Shown: positions 1 through 6,833 of the stretch, one piece after another
Layout: each line of letters begins with the position of its first letter
Numbering within the stretch: the stretch's first letter is position 1
NCBI GenBank assembly: GCA_023409955.1
Contig: JAEYQQ010000124.1
Location: forward strand, 1 to 10,785
Reading direction: 5' to 3'
Length of the DNA stretch: 10,785 nt
DNA from: Bacillota bacterium
GTDB taxonomy: Bacteria; Bacillota; Clostridia; Christensenellales; Aristaeellaceae
Notes under the pieces: model-generated
What the model saw: only the letters and a program-made list of their open reading frames with translations
Database searches by the model: none
Told to the model about the DNA's origin: nothing
Position numbers and translations under genes: made by a program

Positions 1-645
1 GTGCAGGCCCTGTCCCTTGCCCTGAGGGATGCGAAAATCCCCGGTGTTGTGGAATGGGTGCCTACCTATCGCTCACTGATGGTTTGCTATGATCCATCGG
101 TAATCGCTTATCGCCGCTTGTGTTTGAGGCTTCGTGGGCTGATGCAGAAGGACGGCCAGGTGAGTGGGGCGGGGAGGCGCATTTGGGAGATACCAGTATG
201 CTATGGCGGTGCATATGGTGAGGATATCGGCTTTGTAGCTTCAAACGCTGGCATAACCACAGATGAAGTCGTTGGGCTGCATGCAGGAAAGGAATACCGC
301 ATTTACATGCTGGGCTTTTTACCTGGCTTTGCCTATCTTGGCGGCCTCGATAAGCGTATTCATACCCCTCGTTTGAAAATCCCAAGAACAAAGATCCCGC
401 CAGGATCAGTAGGCATTGGTGGGGAGCAAACAGGGATTTATCCGCTTGCATCACCGGGGGGATGGCAGCTGATTGGGCGAACGCCCATTAAGCCCTATGA
501 CCCTGCTCGCAGTTTGCCATTACTCTTTGAAGCCGGTGATTATTTGCGTTTTGTACCTATTGATCAGGCTCGTTTCAAGGAAATATCTGACATGGTGGAA
601 GCTGGAACATACAAACACCGCTTGGCACAGGAGGGACTGCTATGA
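1..645 (+). CDS. pxpB: 5-oxoprolinase subunit PxpB (KipI family), 5' end cut by the window
   Basis: This is the C-terminal 214 residues of a PxpB/KipI protein. In bacteria PxpB joins PxpC and PxpA in an ATP-dependent cytosolic 5-oxoprolinase that converts 5-oxo-L-proline to L-glutamate. Visible family motifs are VPTYRSLMVCYDP near the start, YMLGFLPGFAYLGGL near residues 102-116, PPGSVGIGGEQTGIYPLASPGG around 133-154, and QLIGRTP after it. The GTG at position 1 is probably an internal valine: the protein lacks the usual first 20-30 residues (the family is about 230-240 aa) and the window begins in the middle of the N-terminal domain. Its stop overlaps the start of pxpC by 4 bases (ATGA), which suggests translational coupling. 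In Bacillus subtilis the homologue KipI inhibits the sporulation kinase KinA; whether that applies here is unknown. The family call is secure. Confidence 0.95.
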   Translation: MQALSLALRDAKIPGVVEWVPTYRSLMVCYDPSVIAYRRLCLRLRGLMQKDGQVSGAGRRIWEIPVCYGGAYGEDIGFVASNAGITTDEVVGLHAGKEYRIYMLGFLPGFAYLGGLDKRIHTPRLKIPRTKIPPGSVGIGGEQTGIYPLASPGGWQLIGRTPIKPYDPARSLPLLFEAGDYLRFVPIDQARFKEISDMVEAGTYKHRLAQEGLL

Positions 646-1595
646 GCATTACCATCCAGTCGCCTGGCCTTTTTACCACCATTCAGGATGCCGGGCGTAC
701 GGGGTACCAGCAATACGGCTTTGCGCCTGGCGGAGCGATGGACAGGCATGCCATGGTCATGGCCAATCTGCTGGTGGGAAATGAGCCGGGTGAAGCGGTC
801 TTTGAGATGACACTGATTGGTGCGGAGCTTACCTTCAATACGGACAATGTGGTTGCCATCACCGGCGGAACTTGTGCGCCTATGCGCAATGGGGAAGCCG
901 TATCCATGTACGCTGCTATCCTGATGCGTGCCGGCGATATCCTGACGATCGGAGCAGCTCTGGATGGCTGCCGTATATATGCTGCATTTGCAGGTGGCCT
1001 TCGTGTTCCGCAGGTGATGGGCAGCAAGTCCACACAGGTCAAGTATGGCCTTGGCGGTTATGAAGGCAGGGCGTTGCAGGCGGGAGATGAGATTGGCTTT
1101 TCCAATCCCAAAGTACAGCTGCCTGGATTGAAGGTGCGTAAGCTTCCGCCGCCTGTGCTAAAGCCTGGTGTGCAGAAGCTTCGTGTGGTACTGGGTCCCC
1201 AGGCGGAATCCGCCTTTACAAAAGAAGCCATACAAACCTTTATGAAGGAAGAATATACGGTTACTAACGAATCTGACCGTATGGGATGCCGATTGGAAGG
1301 GAAGCCGTTGACCTTTTTGGGCGGTGCGGACATTGTTTCAGACGCCATCGCCTTAGGCAGTGTACAAGTTCCCTCCAGCGGCAAGCCCATTGTGCTCCTT
1401 GCTGATCGACAGACCGTAGGCGGATACGCCAAGATTGCTGCAGTCATAACAGTGGATATTCCGATTATCGCCCAATGCAAAATGGGTGACAGAATACGTT
1501 TTGAAGCAATATCAGTATCAGCTGCCCAACGGCTGTACATAAAGCAGGAAAAAAAGTACCGTGCCTGGCAGCGTATGCTGCTGGATGGGAAGTGA
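642..1595 (+). CDS. pxpC: 5-oxoprolinase subunit PxpC (KipA / biotin-dependent carboxyltransferase-like family)
   Basis: The gene encodes 317 aa, the usual length for PxpC, the second half of the PxpBC pair in bacterial 5-oxoprolinase. Conserved stretches are SPGLFTTIQDAGRTGYQ (residues 7-23), GFAPGGAMD, AITGG, the ESDRMGCRLEG segment, and the long block SDAIALGSVQVPSSGKPIV followed by LLADRQTVGGYAKIA. The family is often labelled biotin-dependent carboxyltransferase because of its fold resemblance to urea amidolyase domains; no biotin carboxylase or carrier gene is seen in this window, so the oxoprolinase role fits better. AGGAGG at 629-634 lies 7 bases before the ATG, which overlaps the pxpB stop. 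The next gene starts 13 bases after the stop, so all are surely in one operon. Confidence 0.95.
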   Translation: MSITIQSPGLFTTIQDAGRTGYQQYGFAPGGAMDRHAMVMANLLVGNEPGEAVFEMTLIGAELTFNTDNVVAITGGTCAPMRNGEAVSMYAAILMRAGDILTIGAALDGCRIYAAFAGGLRVPQVMGSKSTQVKYGLGGYEGRALQAGDEIGFSNPKVQLPGLKVRKLPPPVLKPGVQKLRVVLGPQAESAFTKEAIQTFMKEEYTVTNESDRMGCRLEGKPLTFLGGADIVSDAIALGSVQVPSSGKPIVLLADRQTVGGYAKIAAVITVDIPIIAQCKMGDRIRFEAISVSAAQRLYIKQEKKYRAWQRMLLDGK

Positions 1596-1608
1596 AGAGG
1601 AGTCTTAA

Positions 1609-2394
1609 ATGGATTACAGCCGCATGCATCCTAAGGATGTACGCCGGATTATTCGGGAGGGCGGTATTACAGGCCCTACCTCCGGCATGAGCCTGGGCTT
1701 TGCTCAGGCCAACTTGGTGGCCATTCCCAAGGAGTTGGCGTATGATTTTTTGCTGTTCACACAGCGCAATCCCAAAGCATGTCCAGTATTGGAGGTCAGC
1801 GATGCGGGCAGCCGCAAGCTGCCTTATTTAGCTCCGGATGGGGATGTCGCCCTTGACATACCAAGGTACCGTGTTTATGAAAACGGCGTGATGACCGGTG
1901 AGCATTTGAGGGCGGGGCACTTGTGGCGGGATGATTTGGTGAGTTTTCTCATCGGCTGCAGCTTTTCCTTTGAAGATGCGCTGCTGGAGGCCGGTGTACC
2001 AGTCCGCCATGTTGAGGAAGGCCGTAATGTACCTATGTACAATACCAATATTGCACTTACACCTGCTGGGGTTTTTCATGGGAACATGGTTGTGAGTATG
2101 CGACCTATCCCCAAAGAACTGGTGGTGAAGGCGGTCACCATCACCGCTTCCATGCCCAGGGTCCATGGTGCGCCAGTGCATATTGGCGATCCTGCGGCCA
2201 TTGGTGTAACGGATATCAGCAGGCCTGACTATGGTGAGAGTGTTACCATTCATCCTGGCGAGGTGCCTGTGTTCTGGCCCTGCGGCGTTACGCCCCAGGC
2301 GGTTGTGATGCAGGTTAAGCCTGCATTTGCCATTACTCATGCGCCGGGGCATATGCTGATTACGGATGTTAAGAATGCGATCTTAAAGGATTAG
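1609..2394 (+). CDS. ycsI: DUF1445 / YcsI-family putative hydro-lyase
   Basis: The protein has 261 aa, full length for the YcsI (DUF1445, UPF0317) family. Typical sequence includes the N-terminal GITGPTSGMSLGFAQANLV block, DFLLFTQRNPKACPVLEVSD, FLIGCSFSFEDALLEAGVPVRHVEEG, MYNTN, and the C-terminal PVFWPCGVTPQ and ITHAPGHMLITD motifs. The family is annotated only as a putative hydro-lyase. The same domain forms the N-terminal part of the mammalian D-glutamate cyclase protein, which interconverts D-glutamate and 5-oxo-D-proline, so a step next to 5-oxoproline is chemically reasonable, but this is inference. Bacillus subtilis also has ycsI in the ycsF-kipI-kipA cluster. GAGGAG at 1597-1602 sits 6 bases before the ATG. 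The gene lies between pxpC and pxpA, with 13- and 12-base gaps. Confidence 0.93.
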   Translation: MDYSRMHPKDVRRIIREGGITGPTSGMSLGFAQANLVAIPKELAYDFLLFTQRNPKACPVLEVSDAGSRKLPYLAPDGDVALDIPRYRVYENGVMTGEHLRAGHLWRDDLVSFLIGCSFSFEDALLEAGVPVRHVEEGRNVPMYNTNIALTPAGVFHGNMVVSMRPIPKELVVKAVTITASMPRVHGAPVHIGDPAAIGVTDISRPDYGESVTIHPGEVPVFWPCGVTPQAVVMQVKPAFAITHAPGHMLITDVKNAILKD

Positions 2395-2406
2395 GAGGTG
2401 CATGCC

Positions 2407-3174
2407 ATGTACCGTGTGGATTTGAACTGTGATCTGGGGGAGAGCTTTGGTGCATACATTATGGGAATGGATGACAGGGTAATCCCAAGCATCACATCAG
2501 CCAACGTAGCTTGCGGCTATCATGCCTCCGATCCTGTGGTCATGGAAAAAACCATTGCCCTTTGCAAGGCCAATCATGTGGCTGTGGGTGCCCATCCCGG
2601 ATTTCCCGATCTGATGGGCTTTGGACGCCGGGAGATGAAGCTGGCACCTTATGAAGCCAAAGCATACATGCTTTATCAAATGGGTGCCCTGGAAGCGTTT
2701 TGTCGATCTGCAGGTGTGGAAATGAACCATGTAAAGCCCCATGGTGCCTTGTATAATATGGCTGCCCGGGATGCCAGCTTGGCCAAAGCCATATGCCAGG
2801 CCATTTGGGAATTTGATAAGTCGCTGGTTCTGCTGGCGTTGGCTGGCAGTGAAATGACACGGGCGGCCCATGAGATGGGCCTTGCTGTGGCGCAGGAAGT
2901 GTTTGCTGACAGGGGATATGAGGAGGATGGCTCCCTGGTGGCCAGGAGCAGACCTGGTGCTATGATCACCGATGAGGATGAAGCCGTCAAACGTGTGGTC
3001 CGAATGGTAAAGGAAGGCAAGGTAATGGCTGTGACAGGTCGTGATGTACCCGTTAAAGTTGACTCCATCTGCATCCATGGCGATGGGGAGCATGCGCTGG
3101 CCTTCGCCCAAAGAATCAGGGACGCCCTTGCTGCATCCGGCGTGCAGCTTGTACCTCTGCGGCAGCTTGTATAG
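2407..3174 (+). CDS. pxpA: 5-oxoprolinase subunit PxpA (LamB/YcsF family)
   Basis: PxpA is the LamB/YcsF-fold subunit that completes the 5-oxoprolinase with PxpB and PxpC. The start is placed at ATG 2407 (255 aa): AGGAGG at 2393-2398 lies 8 bases upstream, while the in-frame GTG at 2398 overlaps that ribosome binding site and cannot use it. Family motifs are VDLNCDLGESFG at residues 4-15, NVACGYHASDP from residue 33, GAHPGFPDLMGFGRR with His63, HVKPHGALYN with His108 and His112, EVFADRGYEEDGSLVARSRPGAMI, and the C-terminal ICIHGDGEHAL. The clustered Asp and His residues near the barrel mouth are those conserved in the family. The Shine-Dalgarno overlaps the ycsI stop codon (TAG 2392-2394), so translation is probably coupled. 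It is the last gene of the operon; a terminator follows 18 bases after the stop. Confidence 0.95.
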   Translation: MYRVDLNCDLGESFGAYIMGMDDRVIPSITSANVACGYHASDPVVMEKTIALCKANHVAVGAHPGFPDLMGFGRREMKLAPYEAKAYMLYQMGALEAFCRSAGVEMNHVKPHGALYNMAARDASLAKAICQAIWEFDKSLVLLALAGSEMTRAAHEMGLAVAQEVFADRGYEEDGSLVARSRPGAMITDEDEAVKRVVRMVKEGKVMAVTGRDVPVKVDSICIHGDGEHALAFAQRIRDALAASGVQLVPLRQLV

Positions 3175-3192
3175 CGTGATATATACCATTAG

Positions 3193-3231
3193 AGCACCTG
3201 CAAAGATGACGCTTTGCAGGTGCTGCTTTTT
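3193..3231 (+). terminator. intrinsic terminator of the pxp operon
   Basis: A perfect 13-bp stem (AGCACCTGCAAAG at 3193-3205 with CTTTGCAGGTGCT at 3212-3224) encloses a 6-base loop. It is followed by GC and a run of five T. It closes the 5-oxoprolinase operon and separates it from the transporter genes. Confidence 0.93.
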
Positions 3232-3373
3232 ATAAGCCAAAGCCTGATGGTTTCAAACAATGCACCAAGCAACAAATGAACGAAACATGTCAACATGATT
3301 CAAATTTTGCATACAAAGCACGCTAAATAACGCGATAACAATGTTTTGGTATTGTACTTTTGAAAGATATAAG
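3232..3373. other. AT-rich intergenic stretch upstream of the transporter promoter
   Basis: The gap between pxpA and the transporter ATPase is 320 bases. The part between the terminator and the promoter has no credible ORF. The only structure seen is a weak dyad, ACAAT...ATTGT, near 3338-3357, and AT-rich sequence just before the -35 that could act as an UP element. It could hold a regulator site, but none can be named. Confidence 0.4.
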
Positions 3374-3402
3374 TTGACATCCTGCATAATGCTTCATATA
3401 AT
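3374..3402 (+). promoter_or_regulatory. perfect-consensus sigma-A promoter of the ABC transporter operon
   Basis: TTGACA at 3374-3379 and TATAAT at 3397-3402 are both exact consensus and are separated by exactly 17 bases. Transcription would begin near 3409, giving a leader of about 86 bases before the ATPase ATG at 3495. So perfect a promoter usually needs a repressor or attenuation for control, but no operator can be named with confidence. Confidence 0.9.
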
Positions 3403-3494
3403 AGGACCAACTCAATCGATTTTGCGTACTTGGACAGCCGCTGTGTGCAATGCGCATCTGAGCGAATGTTATGTTATTAAGGAGGTCCAGGAAA

Positions 3495-4223
3495 ATGATT
3501 TTATTTGATGATGTGCATGTACGGTTTGGTCCGCTGCATGTTTTGAAAGGGATTAACTTGGAAATACCGGATGGTTCCAAAACGGTGATTATCGGTCCCA
3601 GCGGCAGCGGCAAAAGTACATTGCTGCGTACAATCAACCTGTTTGAAAAGCCTACCCATGGCCGCATTGTAGTAAATGGCAGAGACATGGGCCGCCTGCA
3701 TAGCCGCCAGCTTTACAAAGCCCGTCAAAATATTGGCATGGTGTTTCAAAATTTCAATCTTTATCCCCACAAGACCGTTCTGGAGAACTTGACCATGGCA
3801 CCGGTTGCGTTAAGGGGTGAAGGGCGGAAAGCTGTTACAGAAAGGGCGATGCAGCACCTTCGCGATGTTAACATCATCGAAAAGAAGGACACGTATCCCA
3901 GCCAGTTGTCCGGAGGTCAGCAGCAGCGTGTGGCAATTGCCAGGGCGCTGACCATGAATCCAGAGATTCTGCTCTTTGATGAGCCTACTTCGGCCCTTGA
4001 CCCGGAAATGATCAAGGAAGTACTGGATATTATGGAGCGGGTGGCACAGCAGAACATTACCATGCTGTTTGTTACCCATGAGATGAGCTTTGCAAAGAAC
4101 ATTGCAGACCGAGTTCTATTTCTGGATGAAGGCAATATACTGGAAGATGGTACGCCGGATCAGGTGTTTCATCACCCAAACAGCGAGCGGACCAGCTCGT
4201 TCCTGGGCAAAATTTTGCACTGA
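3495..4223 (+). CDS. polar amino acid ABC transporter ATP-binding protein (GlnQ/HisP type)
   Basis: The protein is the cytoplasmic ATPase that powers an amino acid importer of the polar amino acid (GlnQ/HisP) class. The start chosen is ATG 3495 (242 aa), with AAGGAGG at 3479-3485 placed 9 bases before it; the in-frame ATG at 3471 would put that ribosome binding site inside the gene. All ABC motifs are intact: Walker A GPSGSGKST at residues 34-42, Q-loop Gln85 in MVFQNFNLYPH, signature LSGGQQQR at 138-145, Walker B ILLFDEP with Asp162 and Glu163, D-loop SALDP, and switch His195 in VTHEMSFA. The length is normal for the class. The gene is first in the transporter operon, and the binding-protein gene begins 20 bases after its stop. 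The substrate cannot be read from the ATPase. Confidence 0.95.
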   Translation: MILFDDVHVRFGPLHVLKGINLEIPDGSKTVIIGPSGSGKSTLLRTINLFEKPTHGRIVVNGRDMGRLHSRQLYKARQNIGMVFQNFNLYPHKTVLENLTMAPVALRGEGRKAVTERAMQHLRDVNIIEKKDTYPSQLSGGQQQRVAIARALTMNPEILLFDEPTSALDPEMIKEVLDIMERVAQQNITMLFVTHEMSFAKNIADRVLFLDEGNILEDGTPDQVFHHPNSERTSSFLGKILH

Positions 4224-4243
4224 TTAAAGGGGAGGGGCAAATC

Positions 4244-5122
4244 ATGAAAAGAATGCTTGCGGTTGTATTGGCTCTAGCTATGGTACTGATGGCATCCACC
4301 GCTTTGGCTGAGGTTGCCGTCAACACCCAGGACCCAGCTATTAAGGCGATCATTGAAAGAGGTAAGCTGAAGGTTGGCGTAAAGGCAGACGTCCCTAAGT
4401 TTGGCTATCAGGAACTGACCGGTGCCTTTGAAGGCCTGGAAATTGACCTGGCAAAAGCCCTTGCCAAGAAATTATTGGGCGATGAAAATGCAGTGGAATT
4501 CACGGCTGTTACCGCTGCAACCCGCGGTCCGCTGCTGGATACTGGTGAGCTGGATGCTATCATCGCTACCTTTACCATCAAGCCGGATCGTATCCTGCAA
4601 TATGAGTTCTCCAAGCCCTATTTTGTGGATGCCATCGGTCTGTTGGTAAAAAAGGACTCCGGCATAGAAGGCTTTGCTGGTCTGAACGGTAAAAACATCG
4701 GTGTTGCCCAGTCTGCTACTACCAAAGGTGCCTTGGAAACAGCTGCCGCCCAGGCTGGCTATACCCTTAACTTCTCCGAGTATCCCAGCTATCCTGATAT
4801 TAAGGCTGCATTGGTCAGCGGGCGTATTGATGCGTTCTCTGTTGACAAGGCCATTTTGATGGGCTATGTGGATGACACCGTAATCCTCTTGCCAGATTCC
4901 TTTGCCAGTCAGCCCTATGGCGTGGCCGTGAAGAAGGGTAACACGGAACTGCTGGACGTGATCGATACCCTGATTGCTGATCTGCGTACATCCGGTGAGT
5001 TGGATGCCTTGGTTTCCAAATGGGAACTGGTGGCTCTGGATTGGGCAGTTGTGGACAGTTATTCTGTTCTTTGGGAGCAAGCAGCTGAATTGGCTGCTGC
5101 CACACCCGTACCGAATCCATAA
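4244..5122 (+). CDS. amino acid ABC transporter substrate-binding protein (family 3), secreted
   Basis: This is a 292-aa periplasmic-binding-protein-like protein of solute-binding family 3 that captures the substrate outside the membrane for the neighbouring permeases. Residues 1-22 are a signal peptide: Lys-Arg at the start, a hydrophobic core, and an ALA/E cleavage site after residue 22. There is no lipobox cysteine, which is unusual for a monoderm Firmicute. The mature part begins with the typical GKLKVGVKADVPKFGYQ, then GLEIDLAKALAKKLLG, TAATRGPLLDTGELDAI, IKPDRILQYEFSKPYFVDAIGLLV, LNGKNIGVAQSATTKGAL and LVSGRIDAFSVDKAIL. The arginine in AATRG is where family members usually hold the substrate carboxylate. 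The ribosome binding site is GGAGG at 4231-4235. The closest relatives bind polar amino acids; 5-oxoproline is only a guess from the neighbouring pxp genes. Confidence 0.93.
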   Translation: MKRMLAVVLALAMVLMASTALAEVAVNTQDPAIKAIIERGKLKVGVKADVPKFGYQELTGAFEGLEIDLAKALAKKLLGDENAVEFTAVTAATRGPLLDTGELDAIIATFTIKPDRILQYEFSKPYFVDAIGLLVKKDSGIEGFAGLNGKNIGVAQSATTKGALETAAAQAGYTLNFSEYPSYPDIKAALVSGRIDAFSVDKAILMGYVDDTVILLPDSFASQPYGVAVKKGNTELLDVIDTLIADLRTSGELDALVSKWELVALDWAVVDSYSVLWEQAAELAAATPVPNP

Positions 5123-5156
5123 TACCAGAAGGATTTCTCAATAATTGGATACAGGC

Positions 5157-5203
5157 GAGTTTCCGCCATCTTGCGTTGGCGGAAACTTTCCCTGTTTTAT
5201 CAT
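5157..5203 (+). terminator. intra-operon hairpin, probable partial terminator or mRNA stabiliser
   Basis: An 11-bp perfect stem (AGTTTCCGCCA at 5158-5168 with TGGCGGAAACT at 5177-5187) has an 8-base loop and is followed by TTTCCCTGTTTTAT, a broken T tract. It lies in the 109-base gap between the binding-protein gene and the first permease. Hairpins here commonly let cells make more binding protein than permease, by partial termination or by protecting the upstream mRNA. No new promoter is obvious after it, so some read-through is expected. Confidence 0.7.
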
Positions 5204-5231
5204 GTACTTCTAAGCGGATGGATGTGATCCC

Positions 5232-5906
5232 ATGCAAAGTGGACCCTTTTCCATAATGAATTGGCAGCGCCTGTTTTCAGACTGGCAGCTGTTTGCCCAG
5301 GGATTTGGCAGAACGCTGCTGATCTCCGTGCTCGGACTATTCTTGACTCTCATCATCGGTATCGTACTGGGTATGCTCCTTTGCAGCAAGGCAAGGTTTA
5401 CGCATCCTGTCATTAGAGCATATATGTCCATCTTTCAAAATACACCATTGGTGATGCAGGTTTTCATTTTCTATAATGTATTTCCGAGGCTGGGGATAGT
5501 TTGGGATACGATGACCATTGGCGTTATCGGTTTGGCGTTGTACACAGGGGCATATGCCACAGACATTGTAGCCAGCGCTATCAAGGCAGTGCCCTTTGGG
5601 CAAATGGAGGCTGCCTCCAGCCAGGGGTTTGGCTTCCTGGGCAGCATGGTTCGTGTGATGCTGCCACAGGCAGTGAAAATCGGATTGCCGCCCATGACCA
5701 ACCAGGCGGTGAACCTGATCAAGAATTCCTCTGTTATGGCCGTTATCGCTGGTGGGGAACTAATGTATGTGGCTAACTCCTGGGGGTATGACAAGATCAT
5801 TTATGGGCCTACATTTGTAGTAACAGGTGTATTGTATCTGGCCATTTGCCTGCCCATTTCACTCTTGGCCCGTAAGCTGGAGAAAAGGAGTGTGCGCAAT
5901 GGCTAA
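5232..5906 (+). CDS. amino acid ABC transporter permease 1 (HisM/GlnP family)
   Basis: The 224-aa integral membrane protein is one half of the transporter channel. Hydrophobic segments are seen near residues 24-48, 62-80, 90-112, about 155-175 and 190-210, as expected for the BPD inner-membrane family. The family segment IFQNTPLVMQVFIFY follows the first helices, and the cytoplasmic EAA loop that docks onto the ATPase is QMEAASSQGFGFLGSMVRVMLPQ, with the conserved EA and G. The first ATG at 5232 has only a weak GGATGG ribosome binding site; the in-frame ATG at 5256 has none, so 5232 is kept. The weak site and the upstream hairpin suggest lower output than for the binding protein. Its 3' end overlaps the second permease by 8 bases. 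Confidence 0.92.
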   Translation: MQSGPFSIMNWQRLFSDWQLFAQGFGRTLLISVLGLFLTLIIGIVLGMLLCSKARFTHPVIRAYMSIFQNTPLVMQVFIFYNVFPRLGIVWDTMTIGVIGLALYTGAYATDIVASAIKAVPFGQMEAASSQGFGFLGSMVRVMLPQAVKIGLPPMTNQAVNLIKNSSVMAVIAGGELMYVANSWGYDKIIYGPTFVVTGVLYLAICLPISLLARKLEKRSVRNG

Positions 5907-6579
5907 TGTATGGACAGCTGCCTTCCAAAAGGTATTTCGTGTTGATGTTATTACGTTTTTGGGCCAAGGCCTGCTCAATACCATGTATATTGCAGCTGCA
6001 ACCATTGTGCTGAGCTTTATATTCGGCACAGTACTAGGTCTGCTCCGCCAAAGCAAAATACCGTTTTTTAGCCAGTTTGCGGCGGTATATATCGAAACGG
6101 TGCGCAACATCCCGCTGACGCTGTTTATCATTGCCATGCGGCTGATGACCAGGATACCACCGCTGGAAAGCGGTATTGCCTCCATGACCATCTTTACCTC
6201 TGCTATAGTAGCGGAGATCGTTCGCGGCGGCCTCAACAGCGTAGGAAAAGGGCAATGGGAAGCTGCTTACTCCCAGGGCTTCAGTTGGACGGGCAGCTTG
6301 CGGTATGTTATCATTCCTCAGGCCGTTCGAAGGATCAGGTCGCCTTTGGTATCCCAATTTGTCACCACCGTAAAAGATACCTCCTTCTGTGCGCTGGTGG
6401 GCACGTATGAGCTTTCCTACACCAGTAAAATCGTTGCTGCGCACAGGACCATGGTGACATCAGAGGACATTATTGTGATATATATGCTGGTGACTGTTAC
6501 GTACTACCTGATTAATCTGGCGTTTTCTGCCATGGCCCGCCATACCAGGGAAAATGCCGCCAAGGGGATGGTTCGCTGA
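5899..6579 (+). CDS. amino acid ABC transporter permease 2 (HisM/GlnP family)
   Basis: This 226-aa protein is the partner permease. The start is set at ATG 5899 because AAAAGGAG at 5883-5890 is 8 bases upstream; an in-frame ATG at 5827 lies deep within permease 1 and lacks a ribosome binding site. Typical sequence includes FLGQGLLNTMYIAAATIVLSF, YIETVRNIPLTLFIIAMRLM, AIVAEIVRGGLNSVGKGQ and the EAA loop QWEAAYSQGFSWTGSLRYVIIPQAVRR. The two permeases are divergent paralogues, so the importer probably has a heterodimeric channel. The 8-base overlap implies translational coupling. It is the last gene of the transporter operon, and a terminator follows about 25 bases downstream. Confidence 0.93.
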   Translation: MANVWTAAFQKVFRVDVITFLGQGLLNTMYIAAATIVLSFIFGTVLGLLRQSKIPFFSQFAAVYIETVRNIPLTLFIIAMRLMTRIPPLESGIASMTIFTSAIVAEIVRGGLNSVGKGQWEAAYSQGFSWTGSLRYVIIPQAVRRIRSPLVSQFVTTVKDTSFCALVGTYELSYTSKIVAAHRTMVTSEDIIVIYMLVTVTYYLINLAFSAMARHTRENAAKGMVR

Positions 6580-6604
6580 AAGGTCAACCGCAAGTAGAAT
6601 GAGT

Positions 6605-6647
6605 CGCTGTCATCTATCAGGATTATCCTTTGGGTGACAGCGTTTTT
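6605..6647 (+). terminator. intrinsic terminator of the ABC transporter operon
   Basis: CGCTGTCA (6605-6612) pairs with TGACAGCG (6635-6642), followed by five T. The 22-base loop contains a smaller hairpin, AGGAT/ATCCT. It separates the transporter genes from spoIIE. Confidence 0.85.
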
Positions 6648-6658
6648 CTATACTACCA

Positions 6659-6667
6659 TTTGACAAT
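6659..6667 (-). promoter_or_regulatory. distal Spo0A box-like site upstream of spoIIE
   Basis: TTTGACAAT read on the minus strand is ATTGTCAAA, which matches 8 of 9 positions of the Spo0A box TTTGTCRAA. It lies about 125 bases upstream of the proposed spoIIE -10, further than a typical activating site, so its role is uncertain. Confidence 0.45.
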
Positions 6668-6761
6668 TGGCGTGTTTATTACCCGTCATGTCTGGTATCA
6701 GTTTAGAGAATGAAAAAACCCTGTCACATTTTGCACACAGGCACCTTTCTTTGCACGCCGG

Positions 6762-6795
6762 TACGACAAGGTTGTATCCTGTATGACGGTATACT
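6762..6795 (+). promoter_or_regulatory. proposed Spo0A-dependent sigma-A promoter of spoIIE
   Basis: TATACT at 6790-6795 is a 5/6 match to the -10. Upstream there is no good -35 at 17 bases, but ACGACA (6763-6768) lies 21 bases away and sits inside TACGACAAG (6762-6770), whose reverse complement matches 7 of 9 Spo0A-box positions. In Bacillus subtilis the spoIIE and spoIIG promoters are known for overlong spacers with 0A boxes over the -35. The start would be near 6802, leaving a leader of about 32 bases to ATG 6834. Two TTTGCAC copies lie upstream at 6730 and 6750. Confidence 0.55.
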
Positions 6796-6833
6796 GTTTT
6801 CAACATGCAGTATGTTACGTATGGAGGAACAGC

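Noticed and set aside
642..1595. PxpC read as a biotin-dependent carboxyltransferase or urea amidolyase.
   Set aside because: No biotin carboxylase or carrier is present in the window, while pxpB and pxpA are, so the oxoprolinase role is favoured.
2497..3240. Long minus-strand frame of 247 codons opposite pxpA.
   Set aside because: It is antisense to a clearly conserved gene, has no family resemblance and reads through the terminator; it is a shadow frame.
3404..3488. GGACC near the transcript start could pair with GGTCC over the ATPase ribosome binding site.
   Set aside because: With the -10 at 3397-3402 the start is expected near 3409, so GGACC (3404-3408) would probably not be in the RNA.
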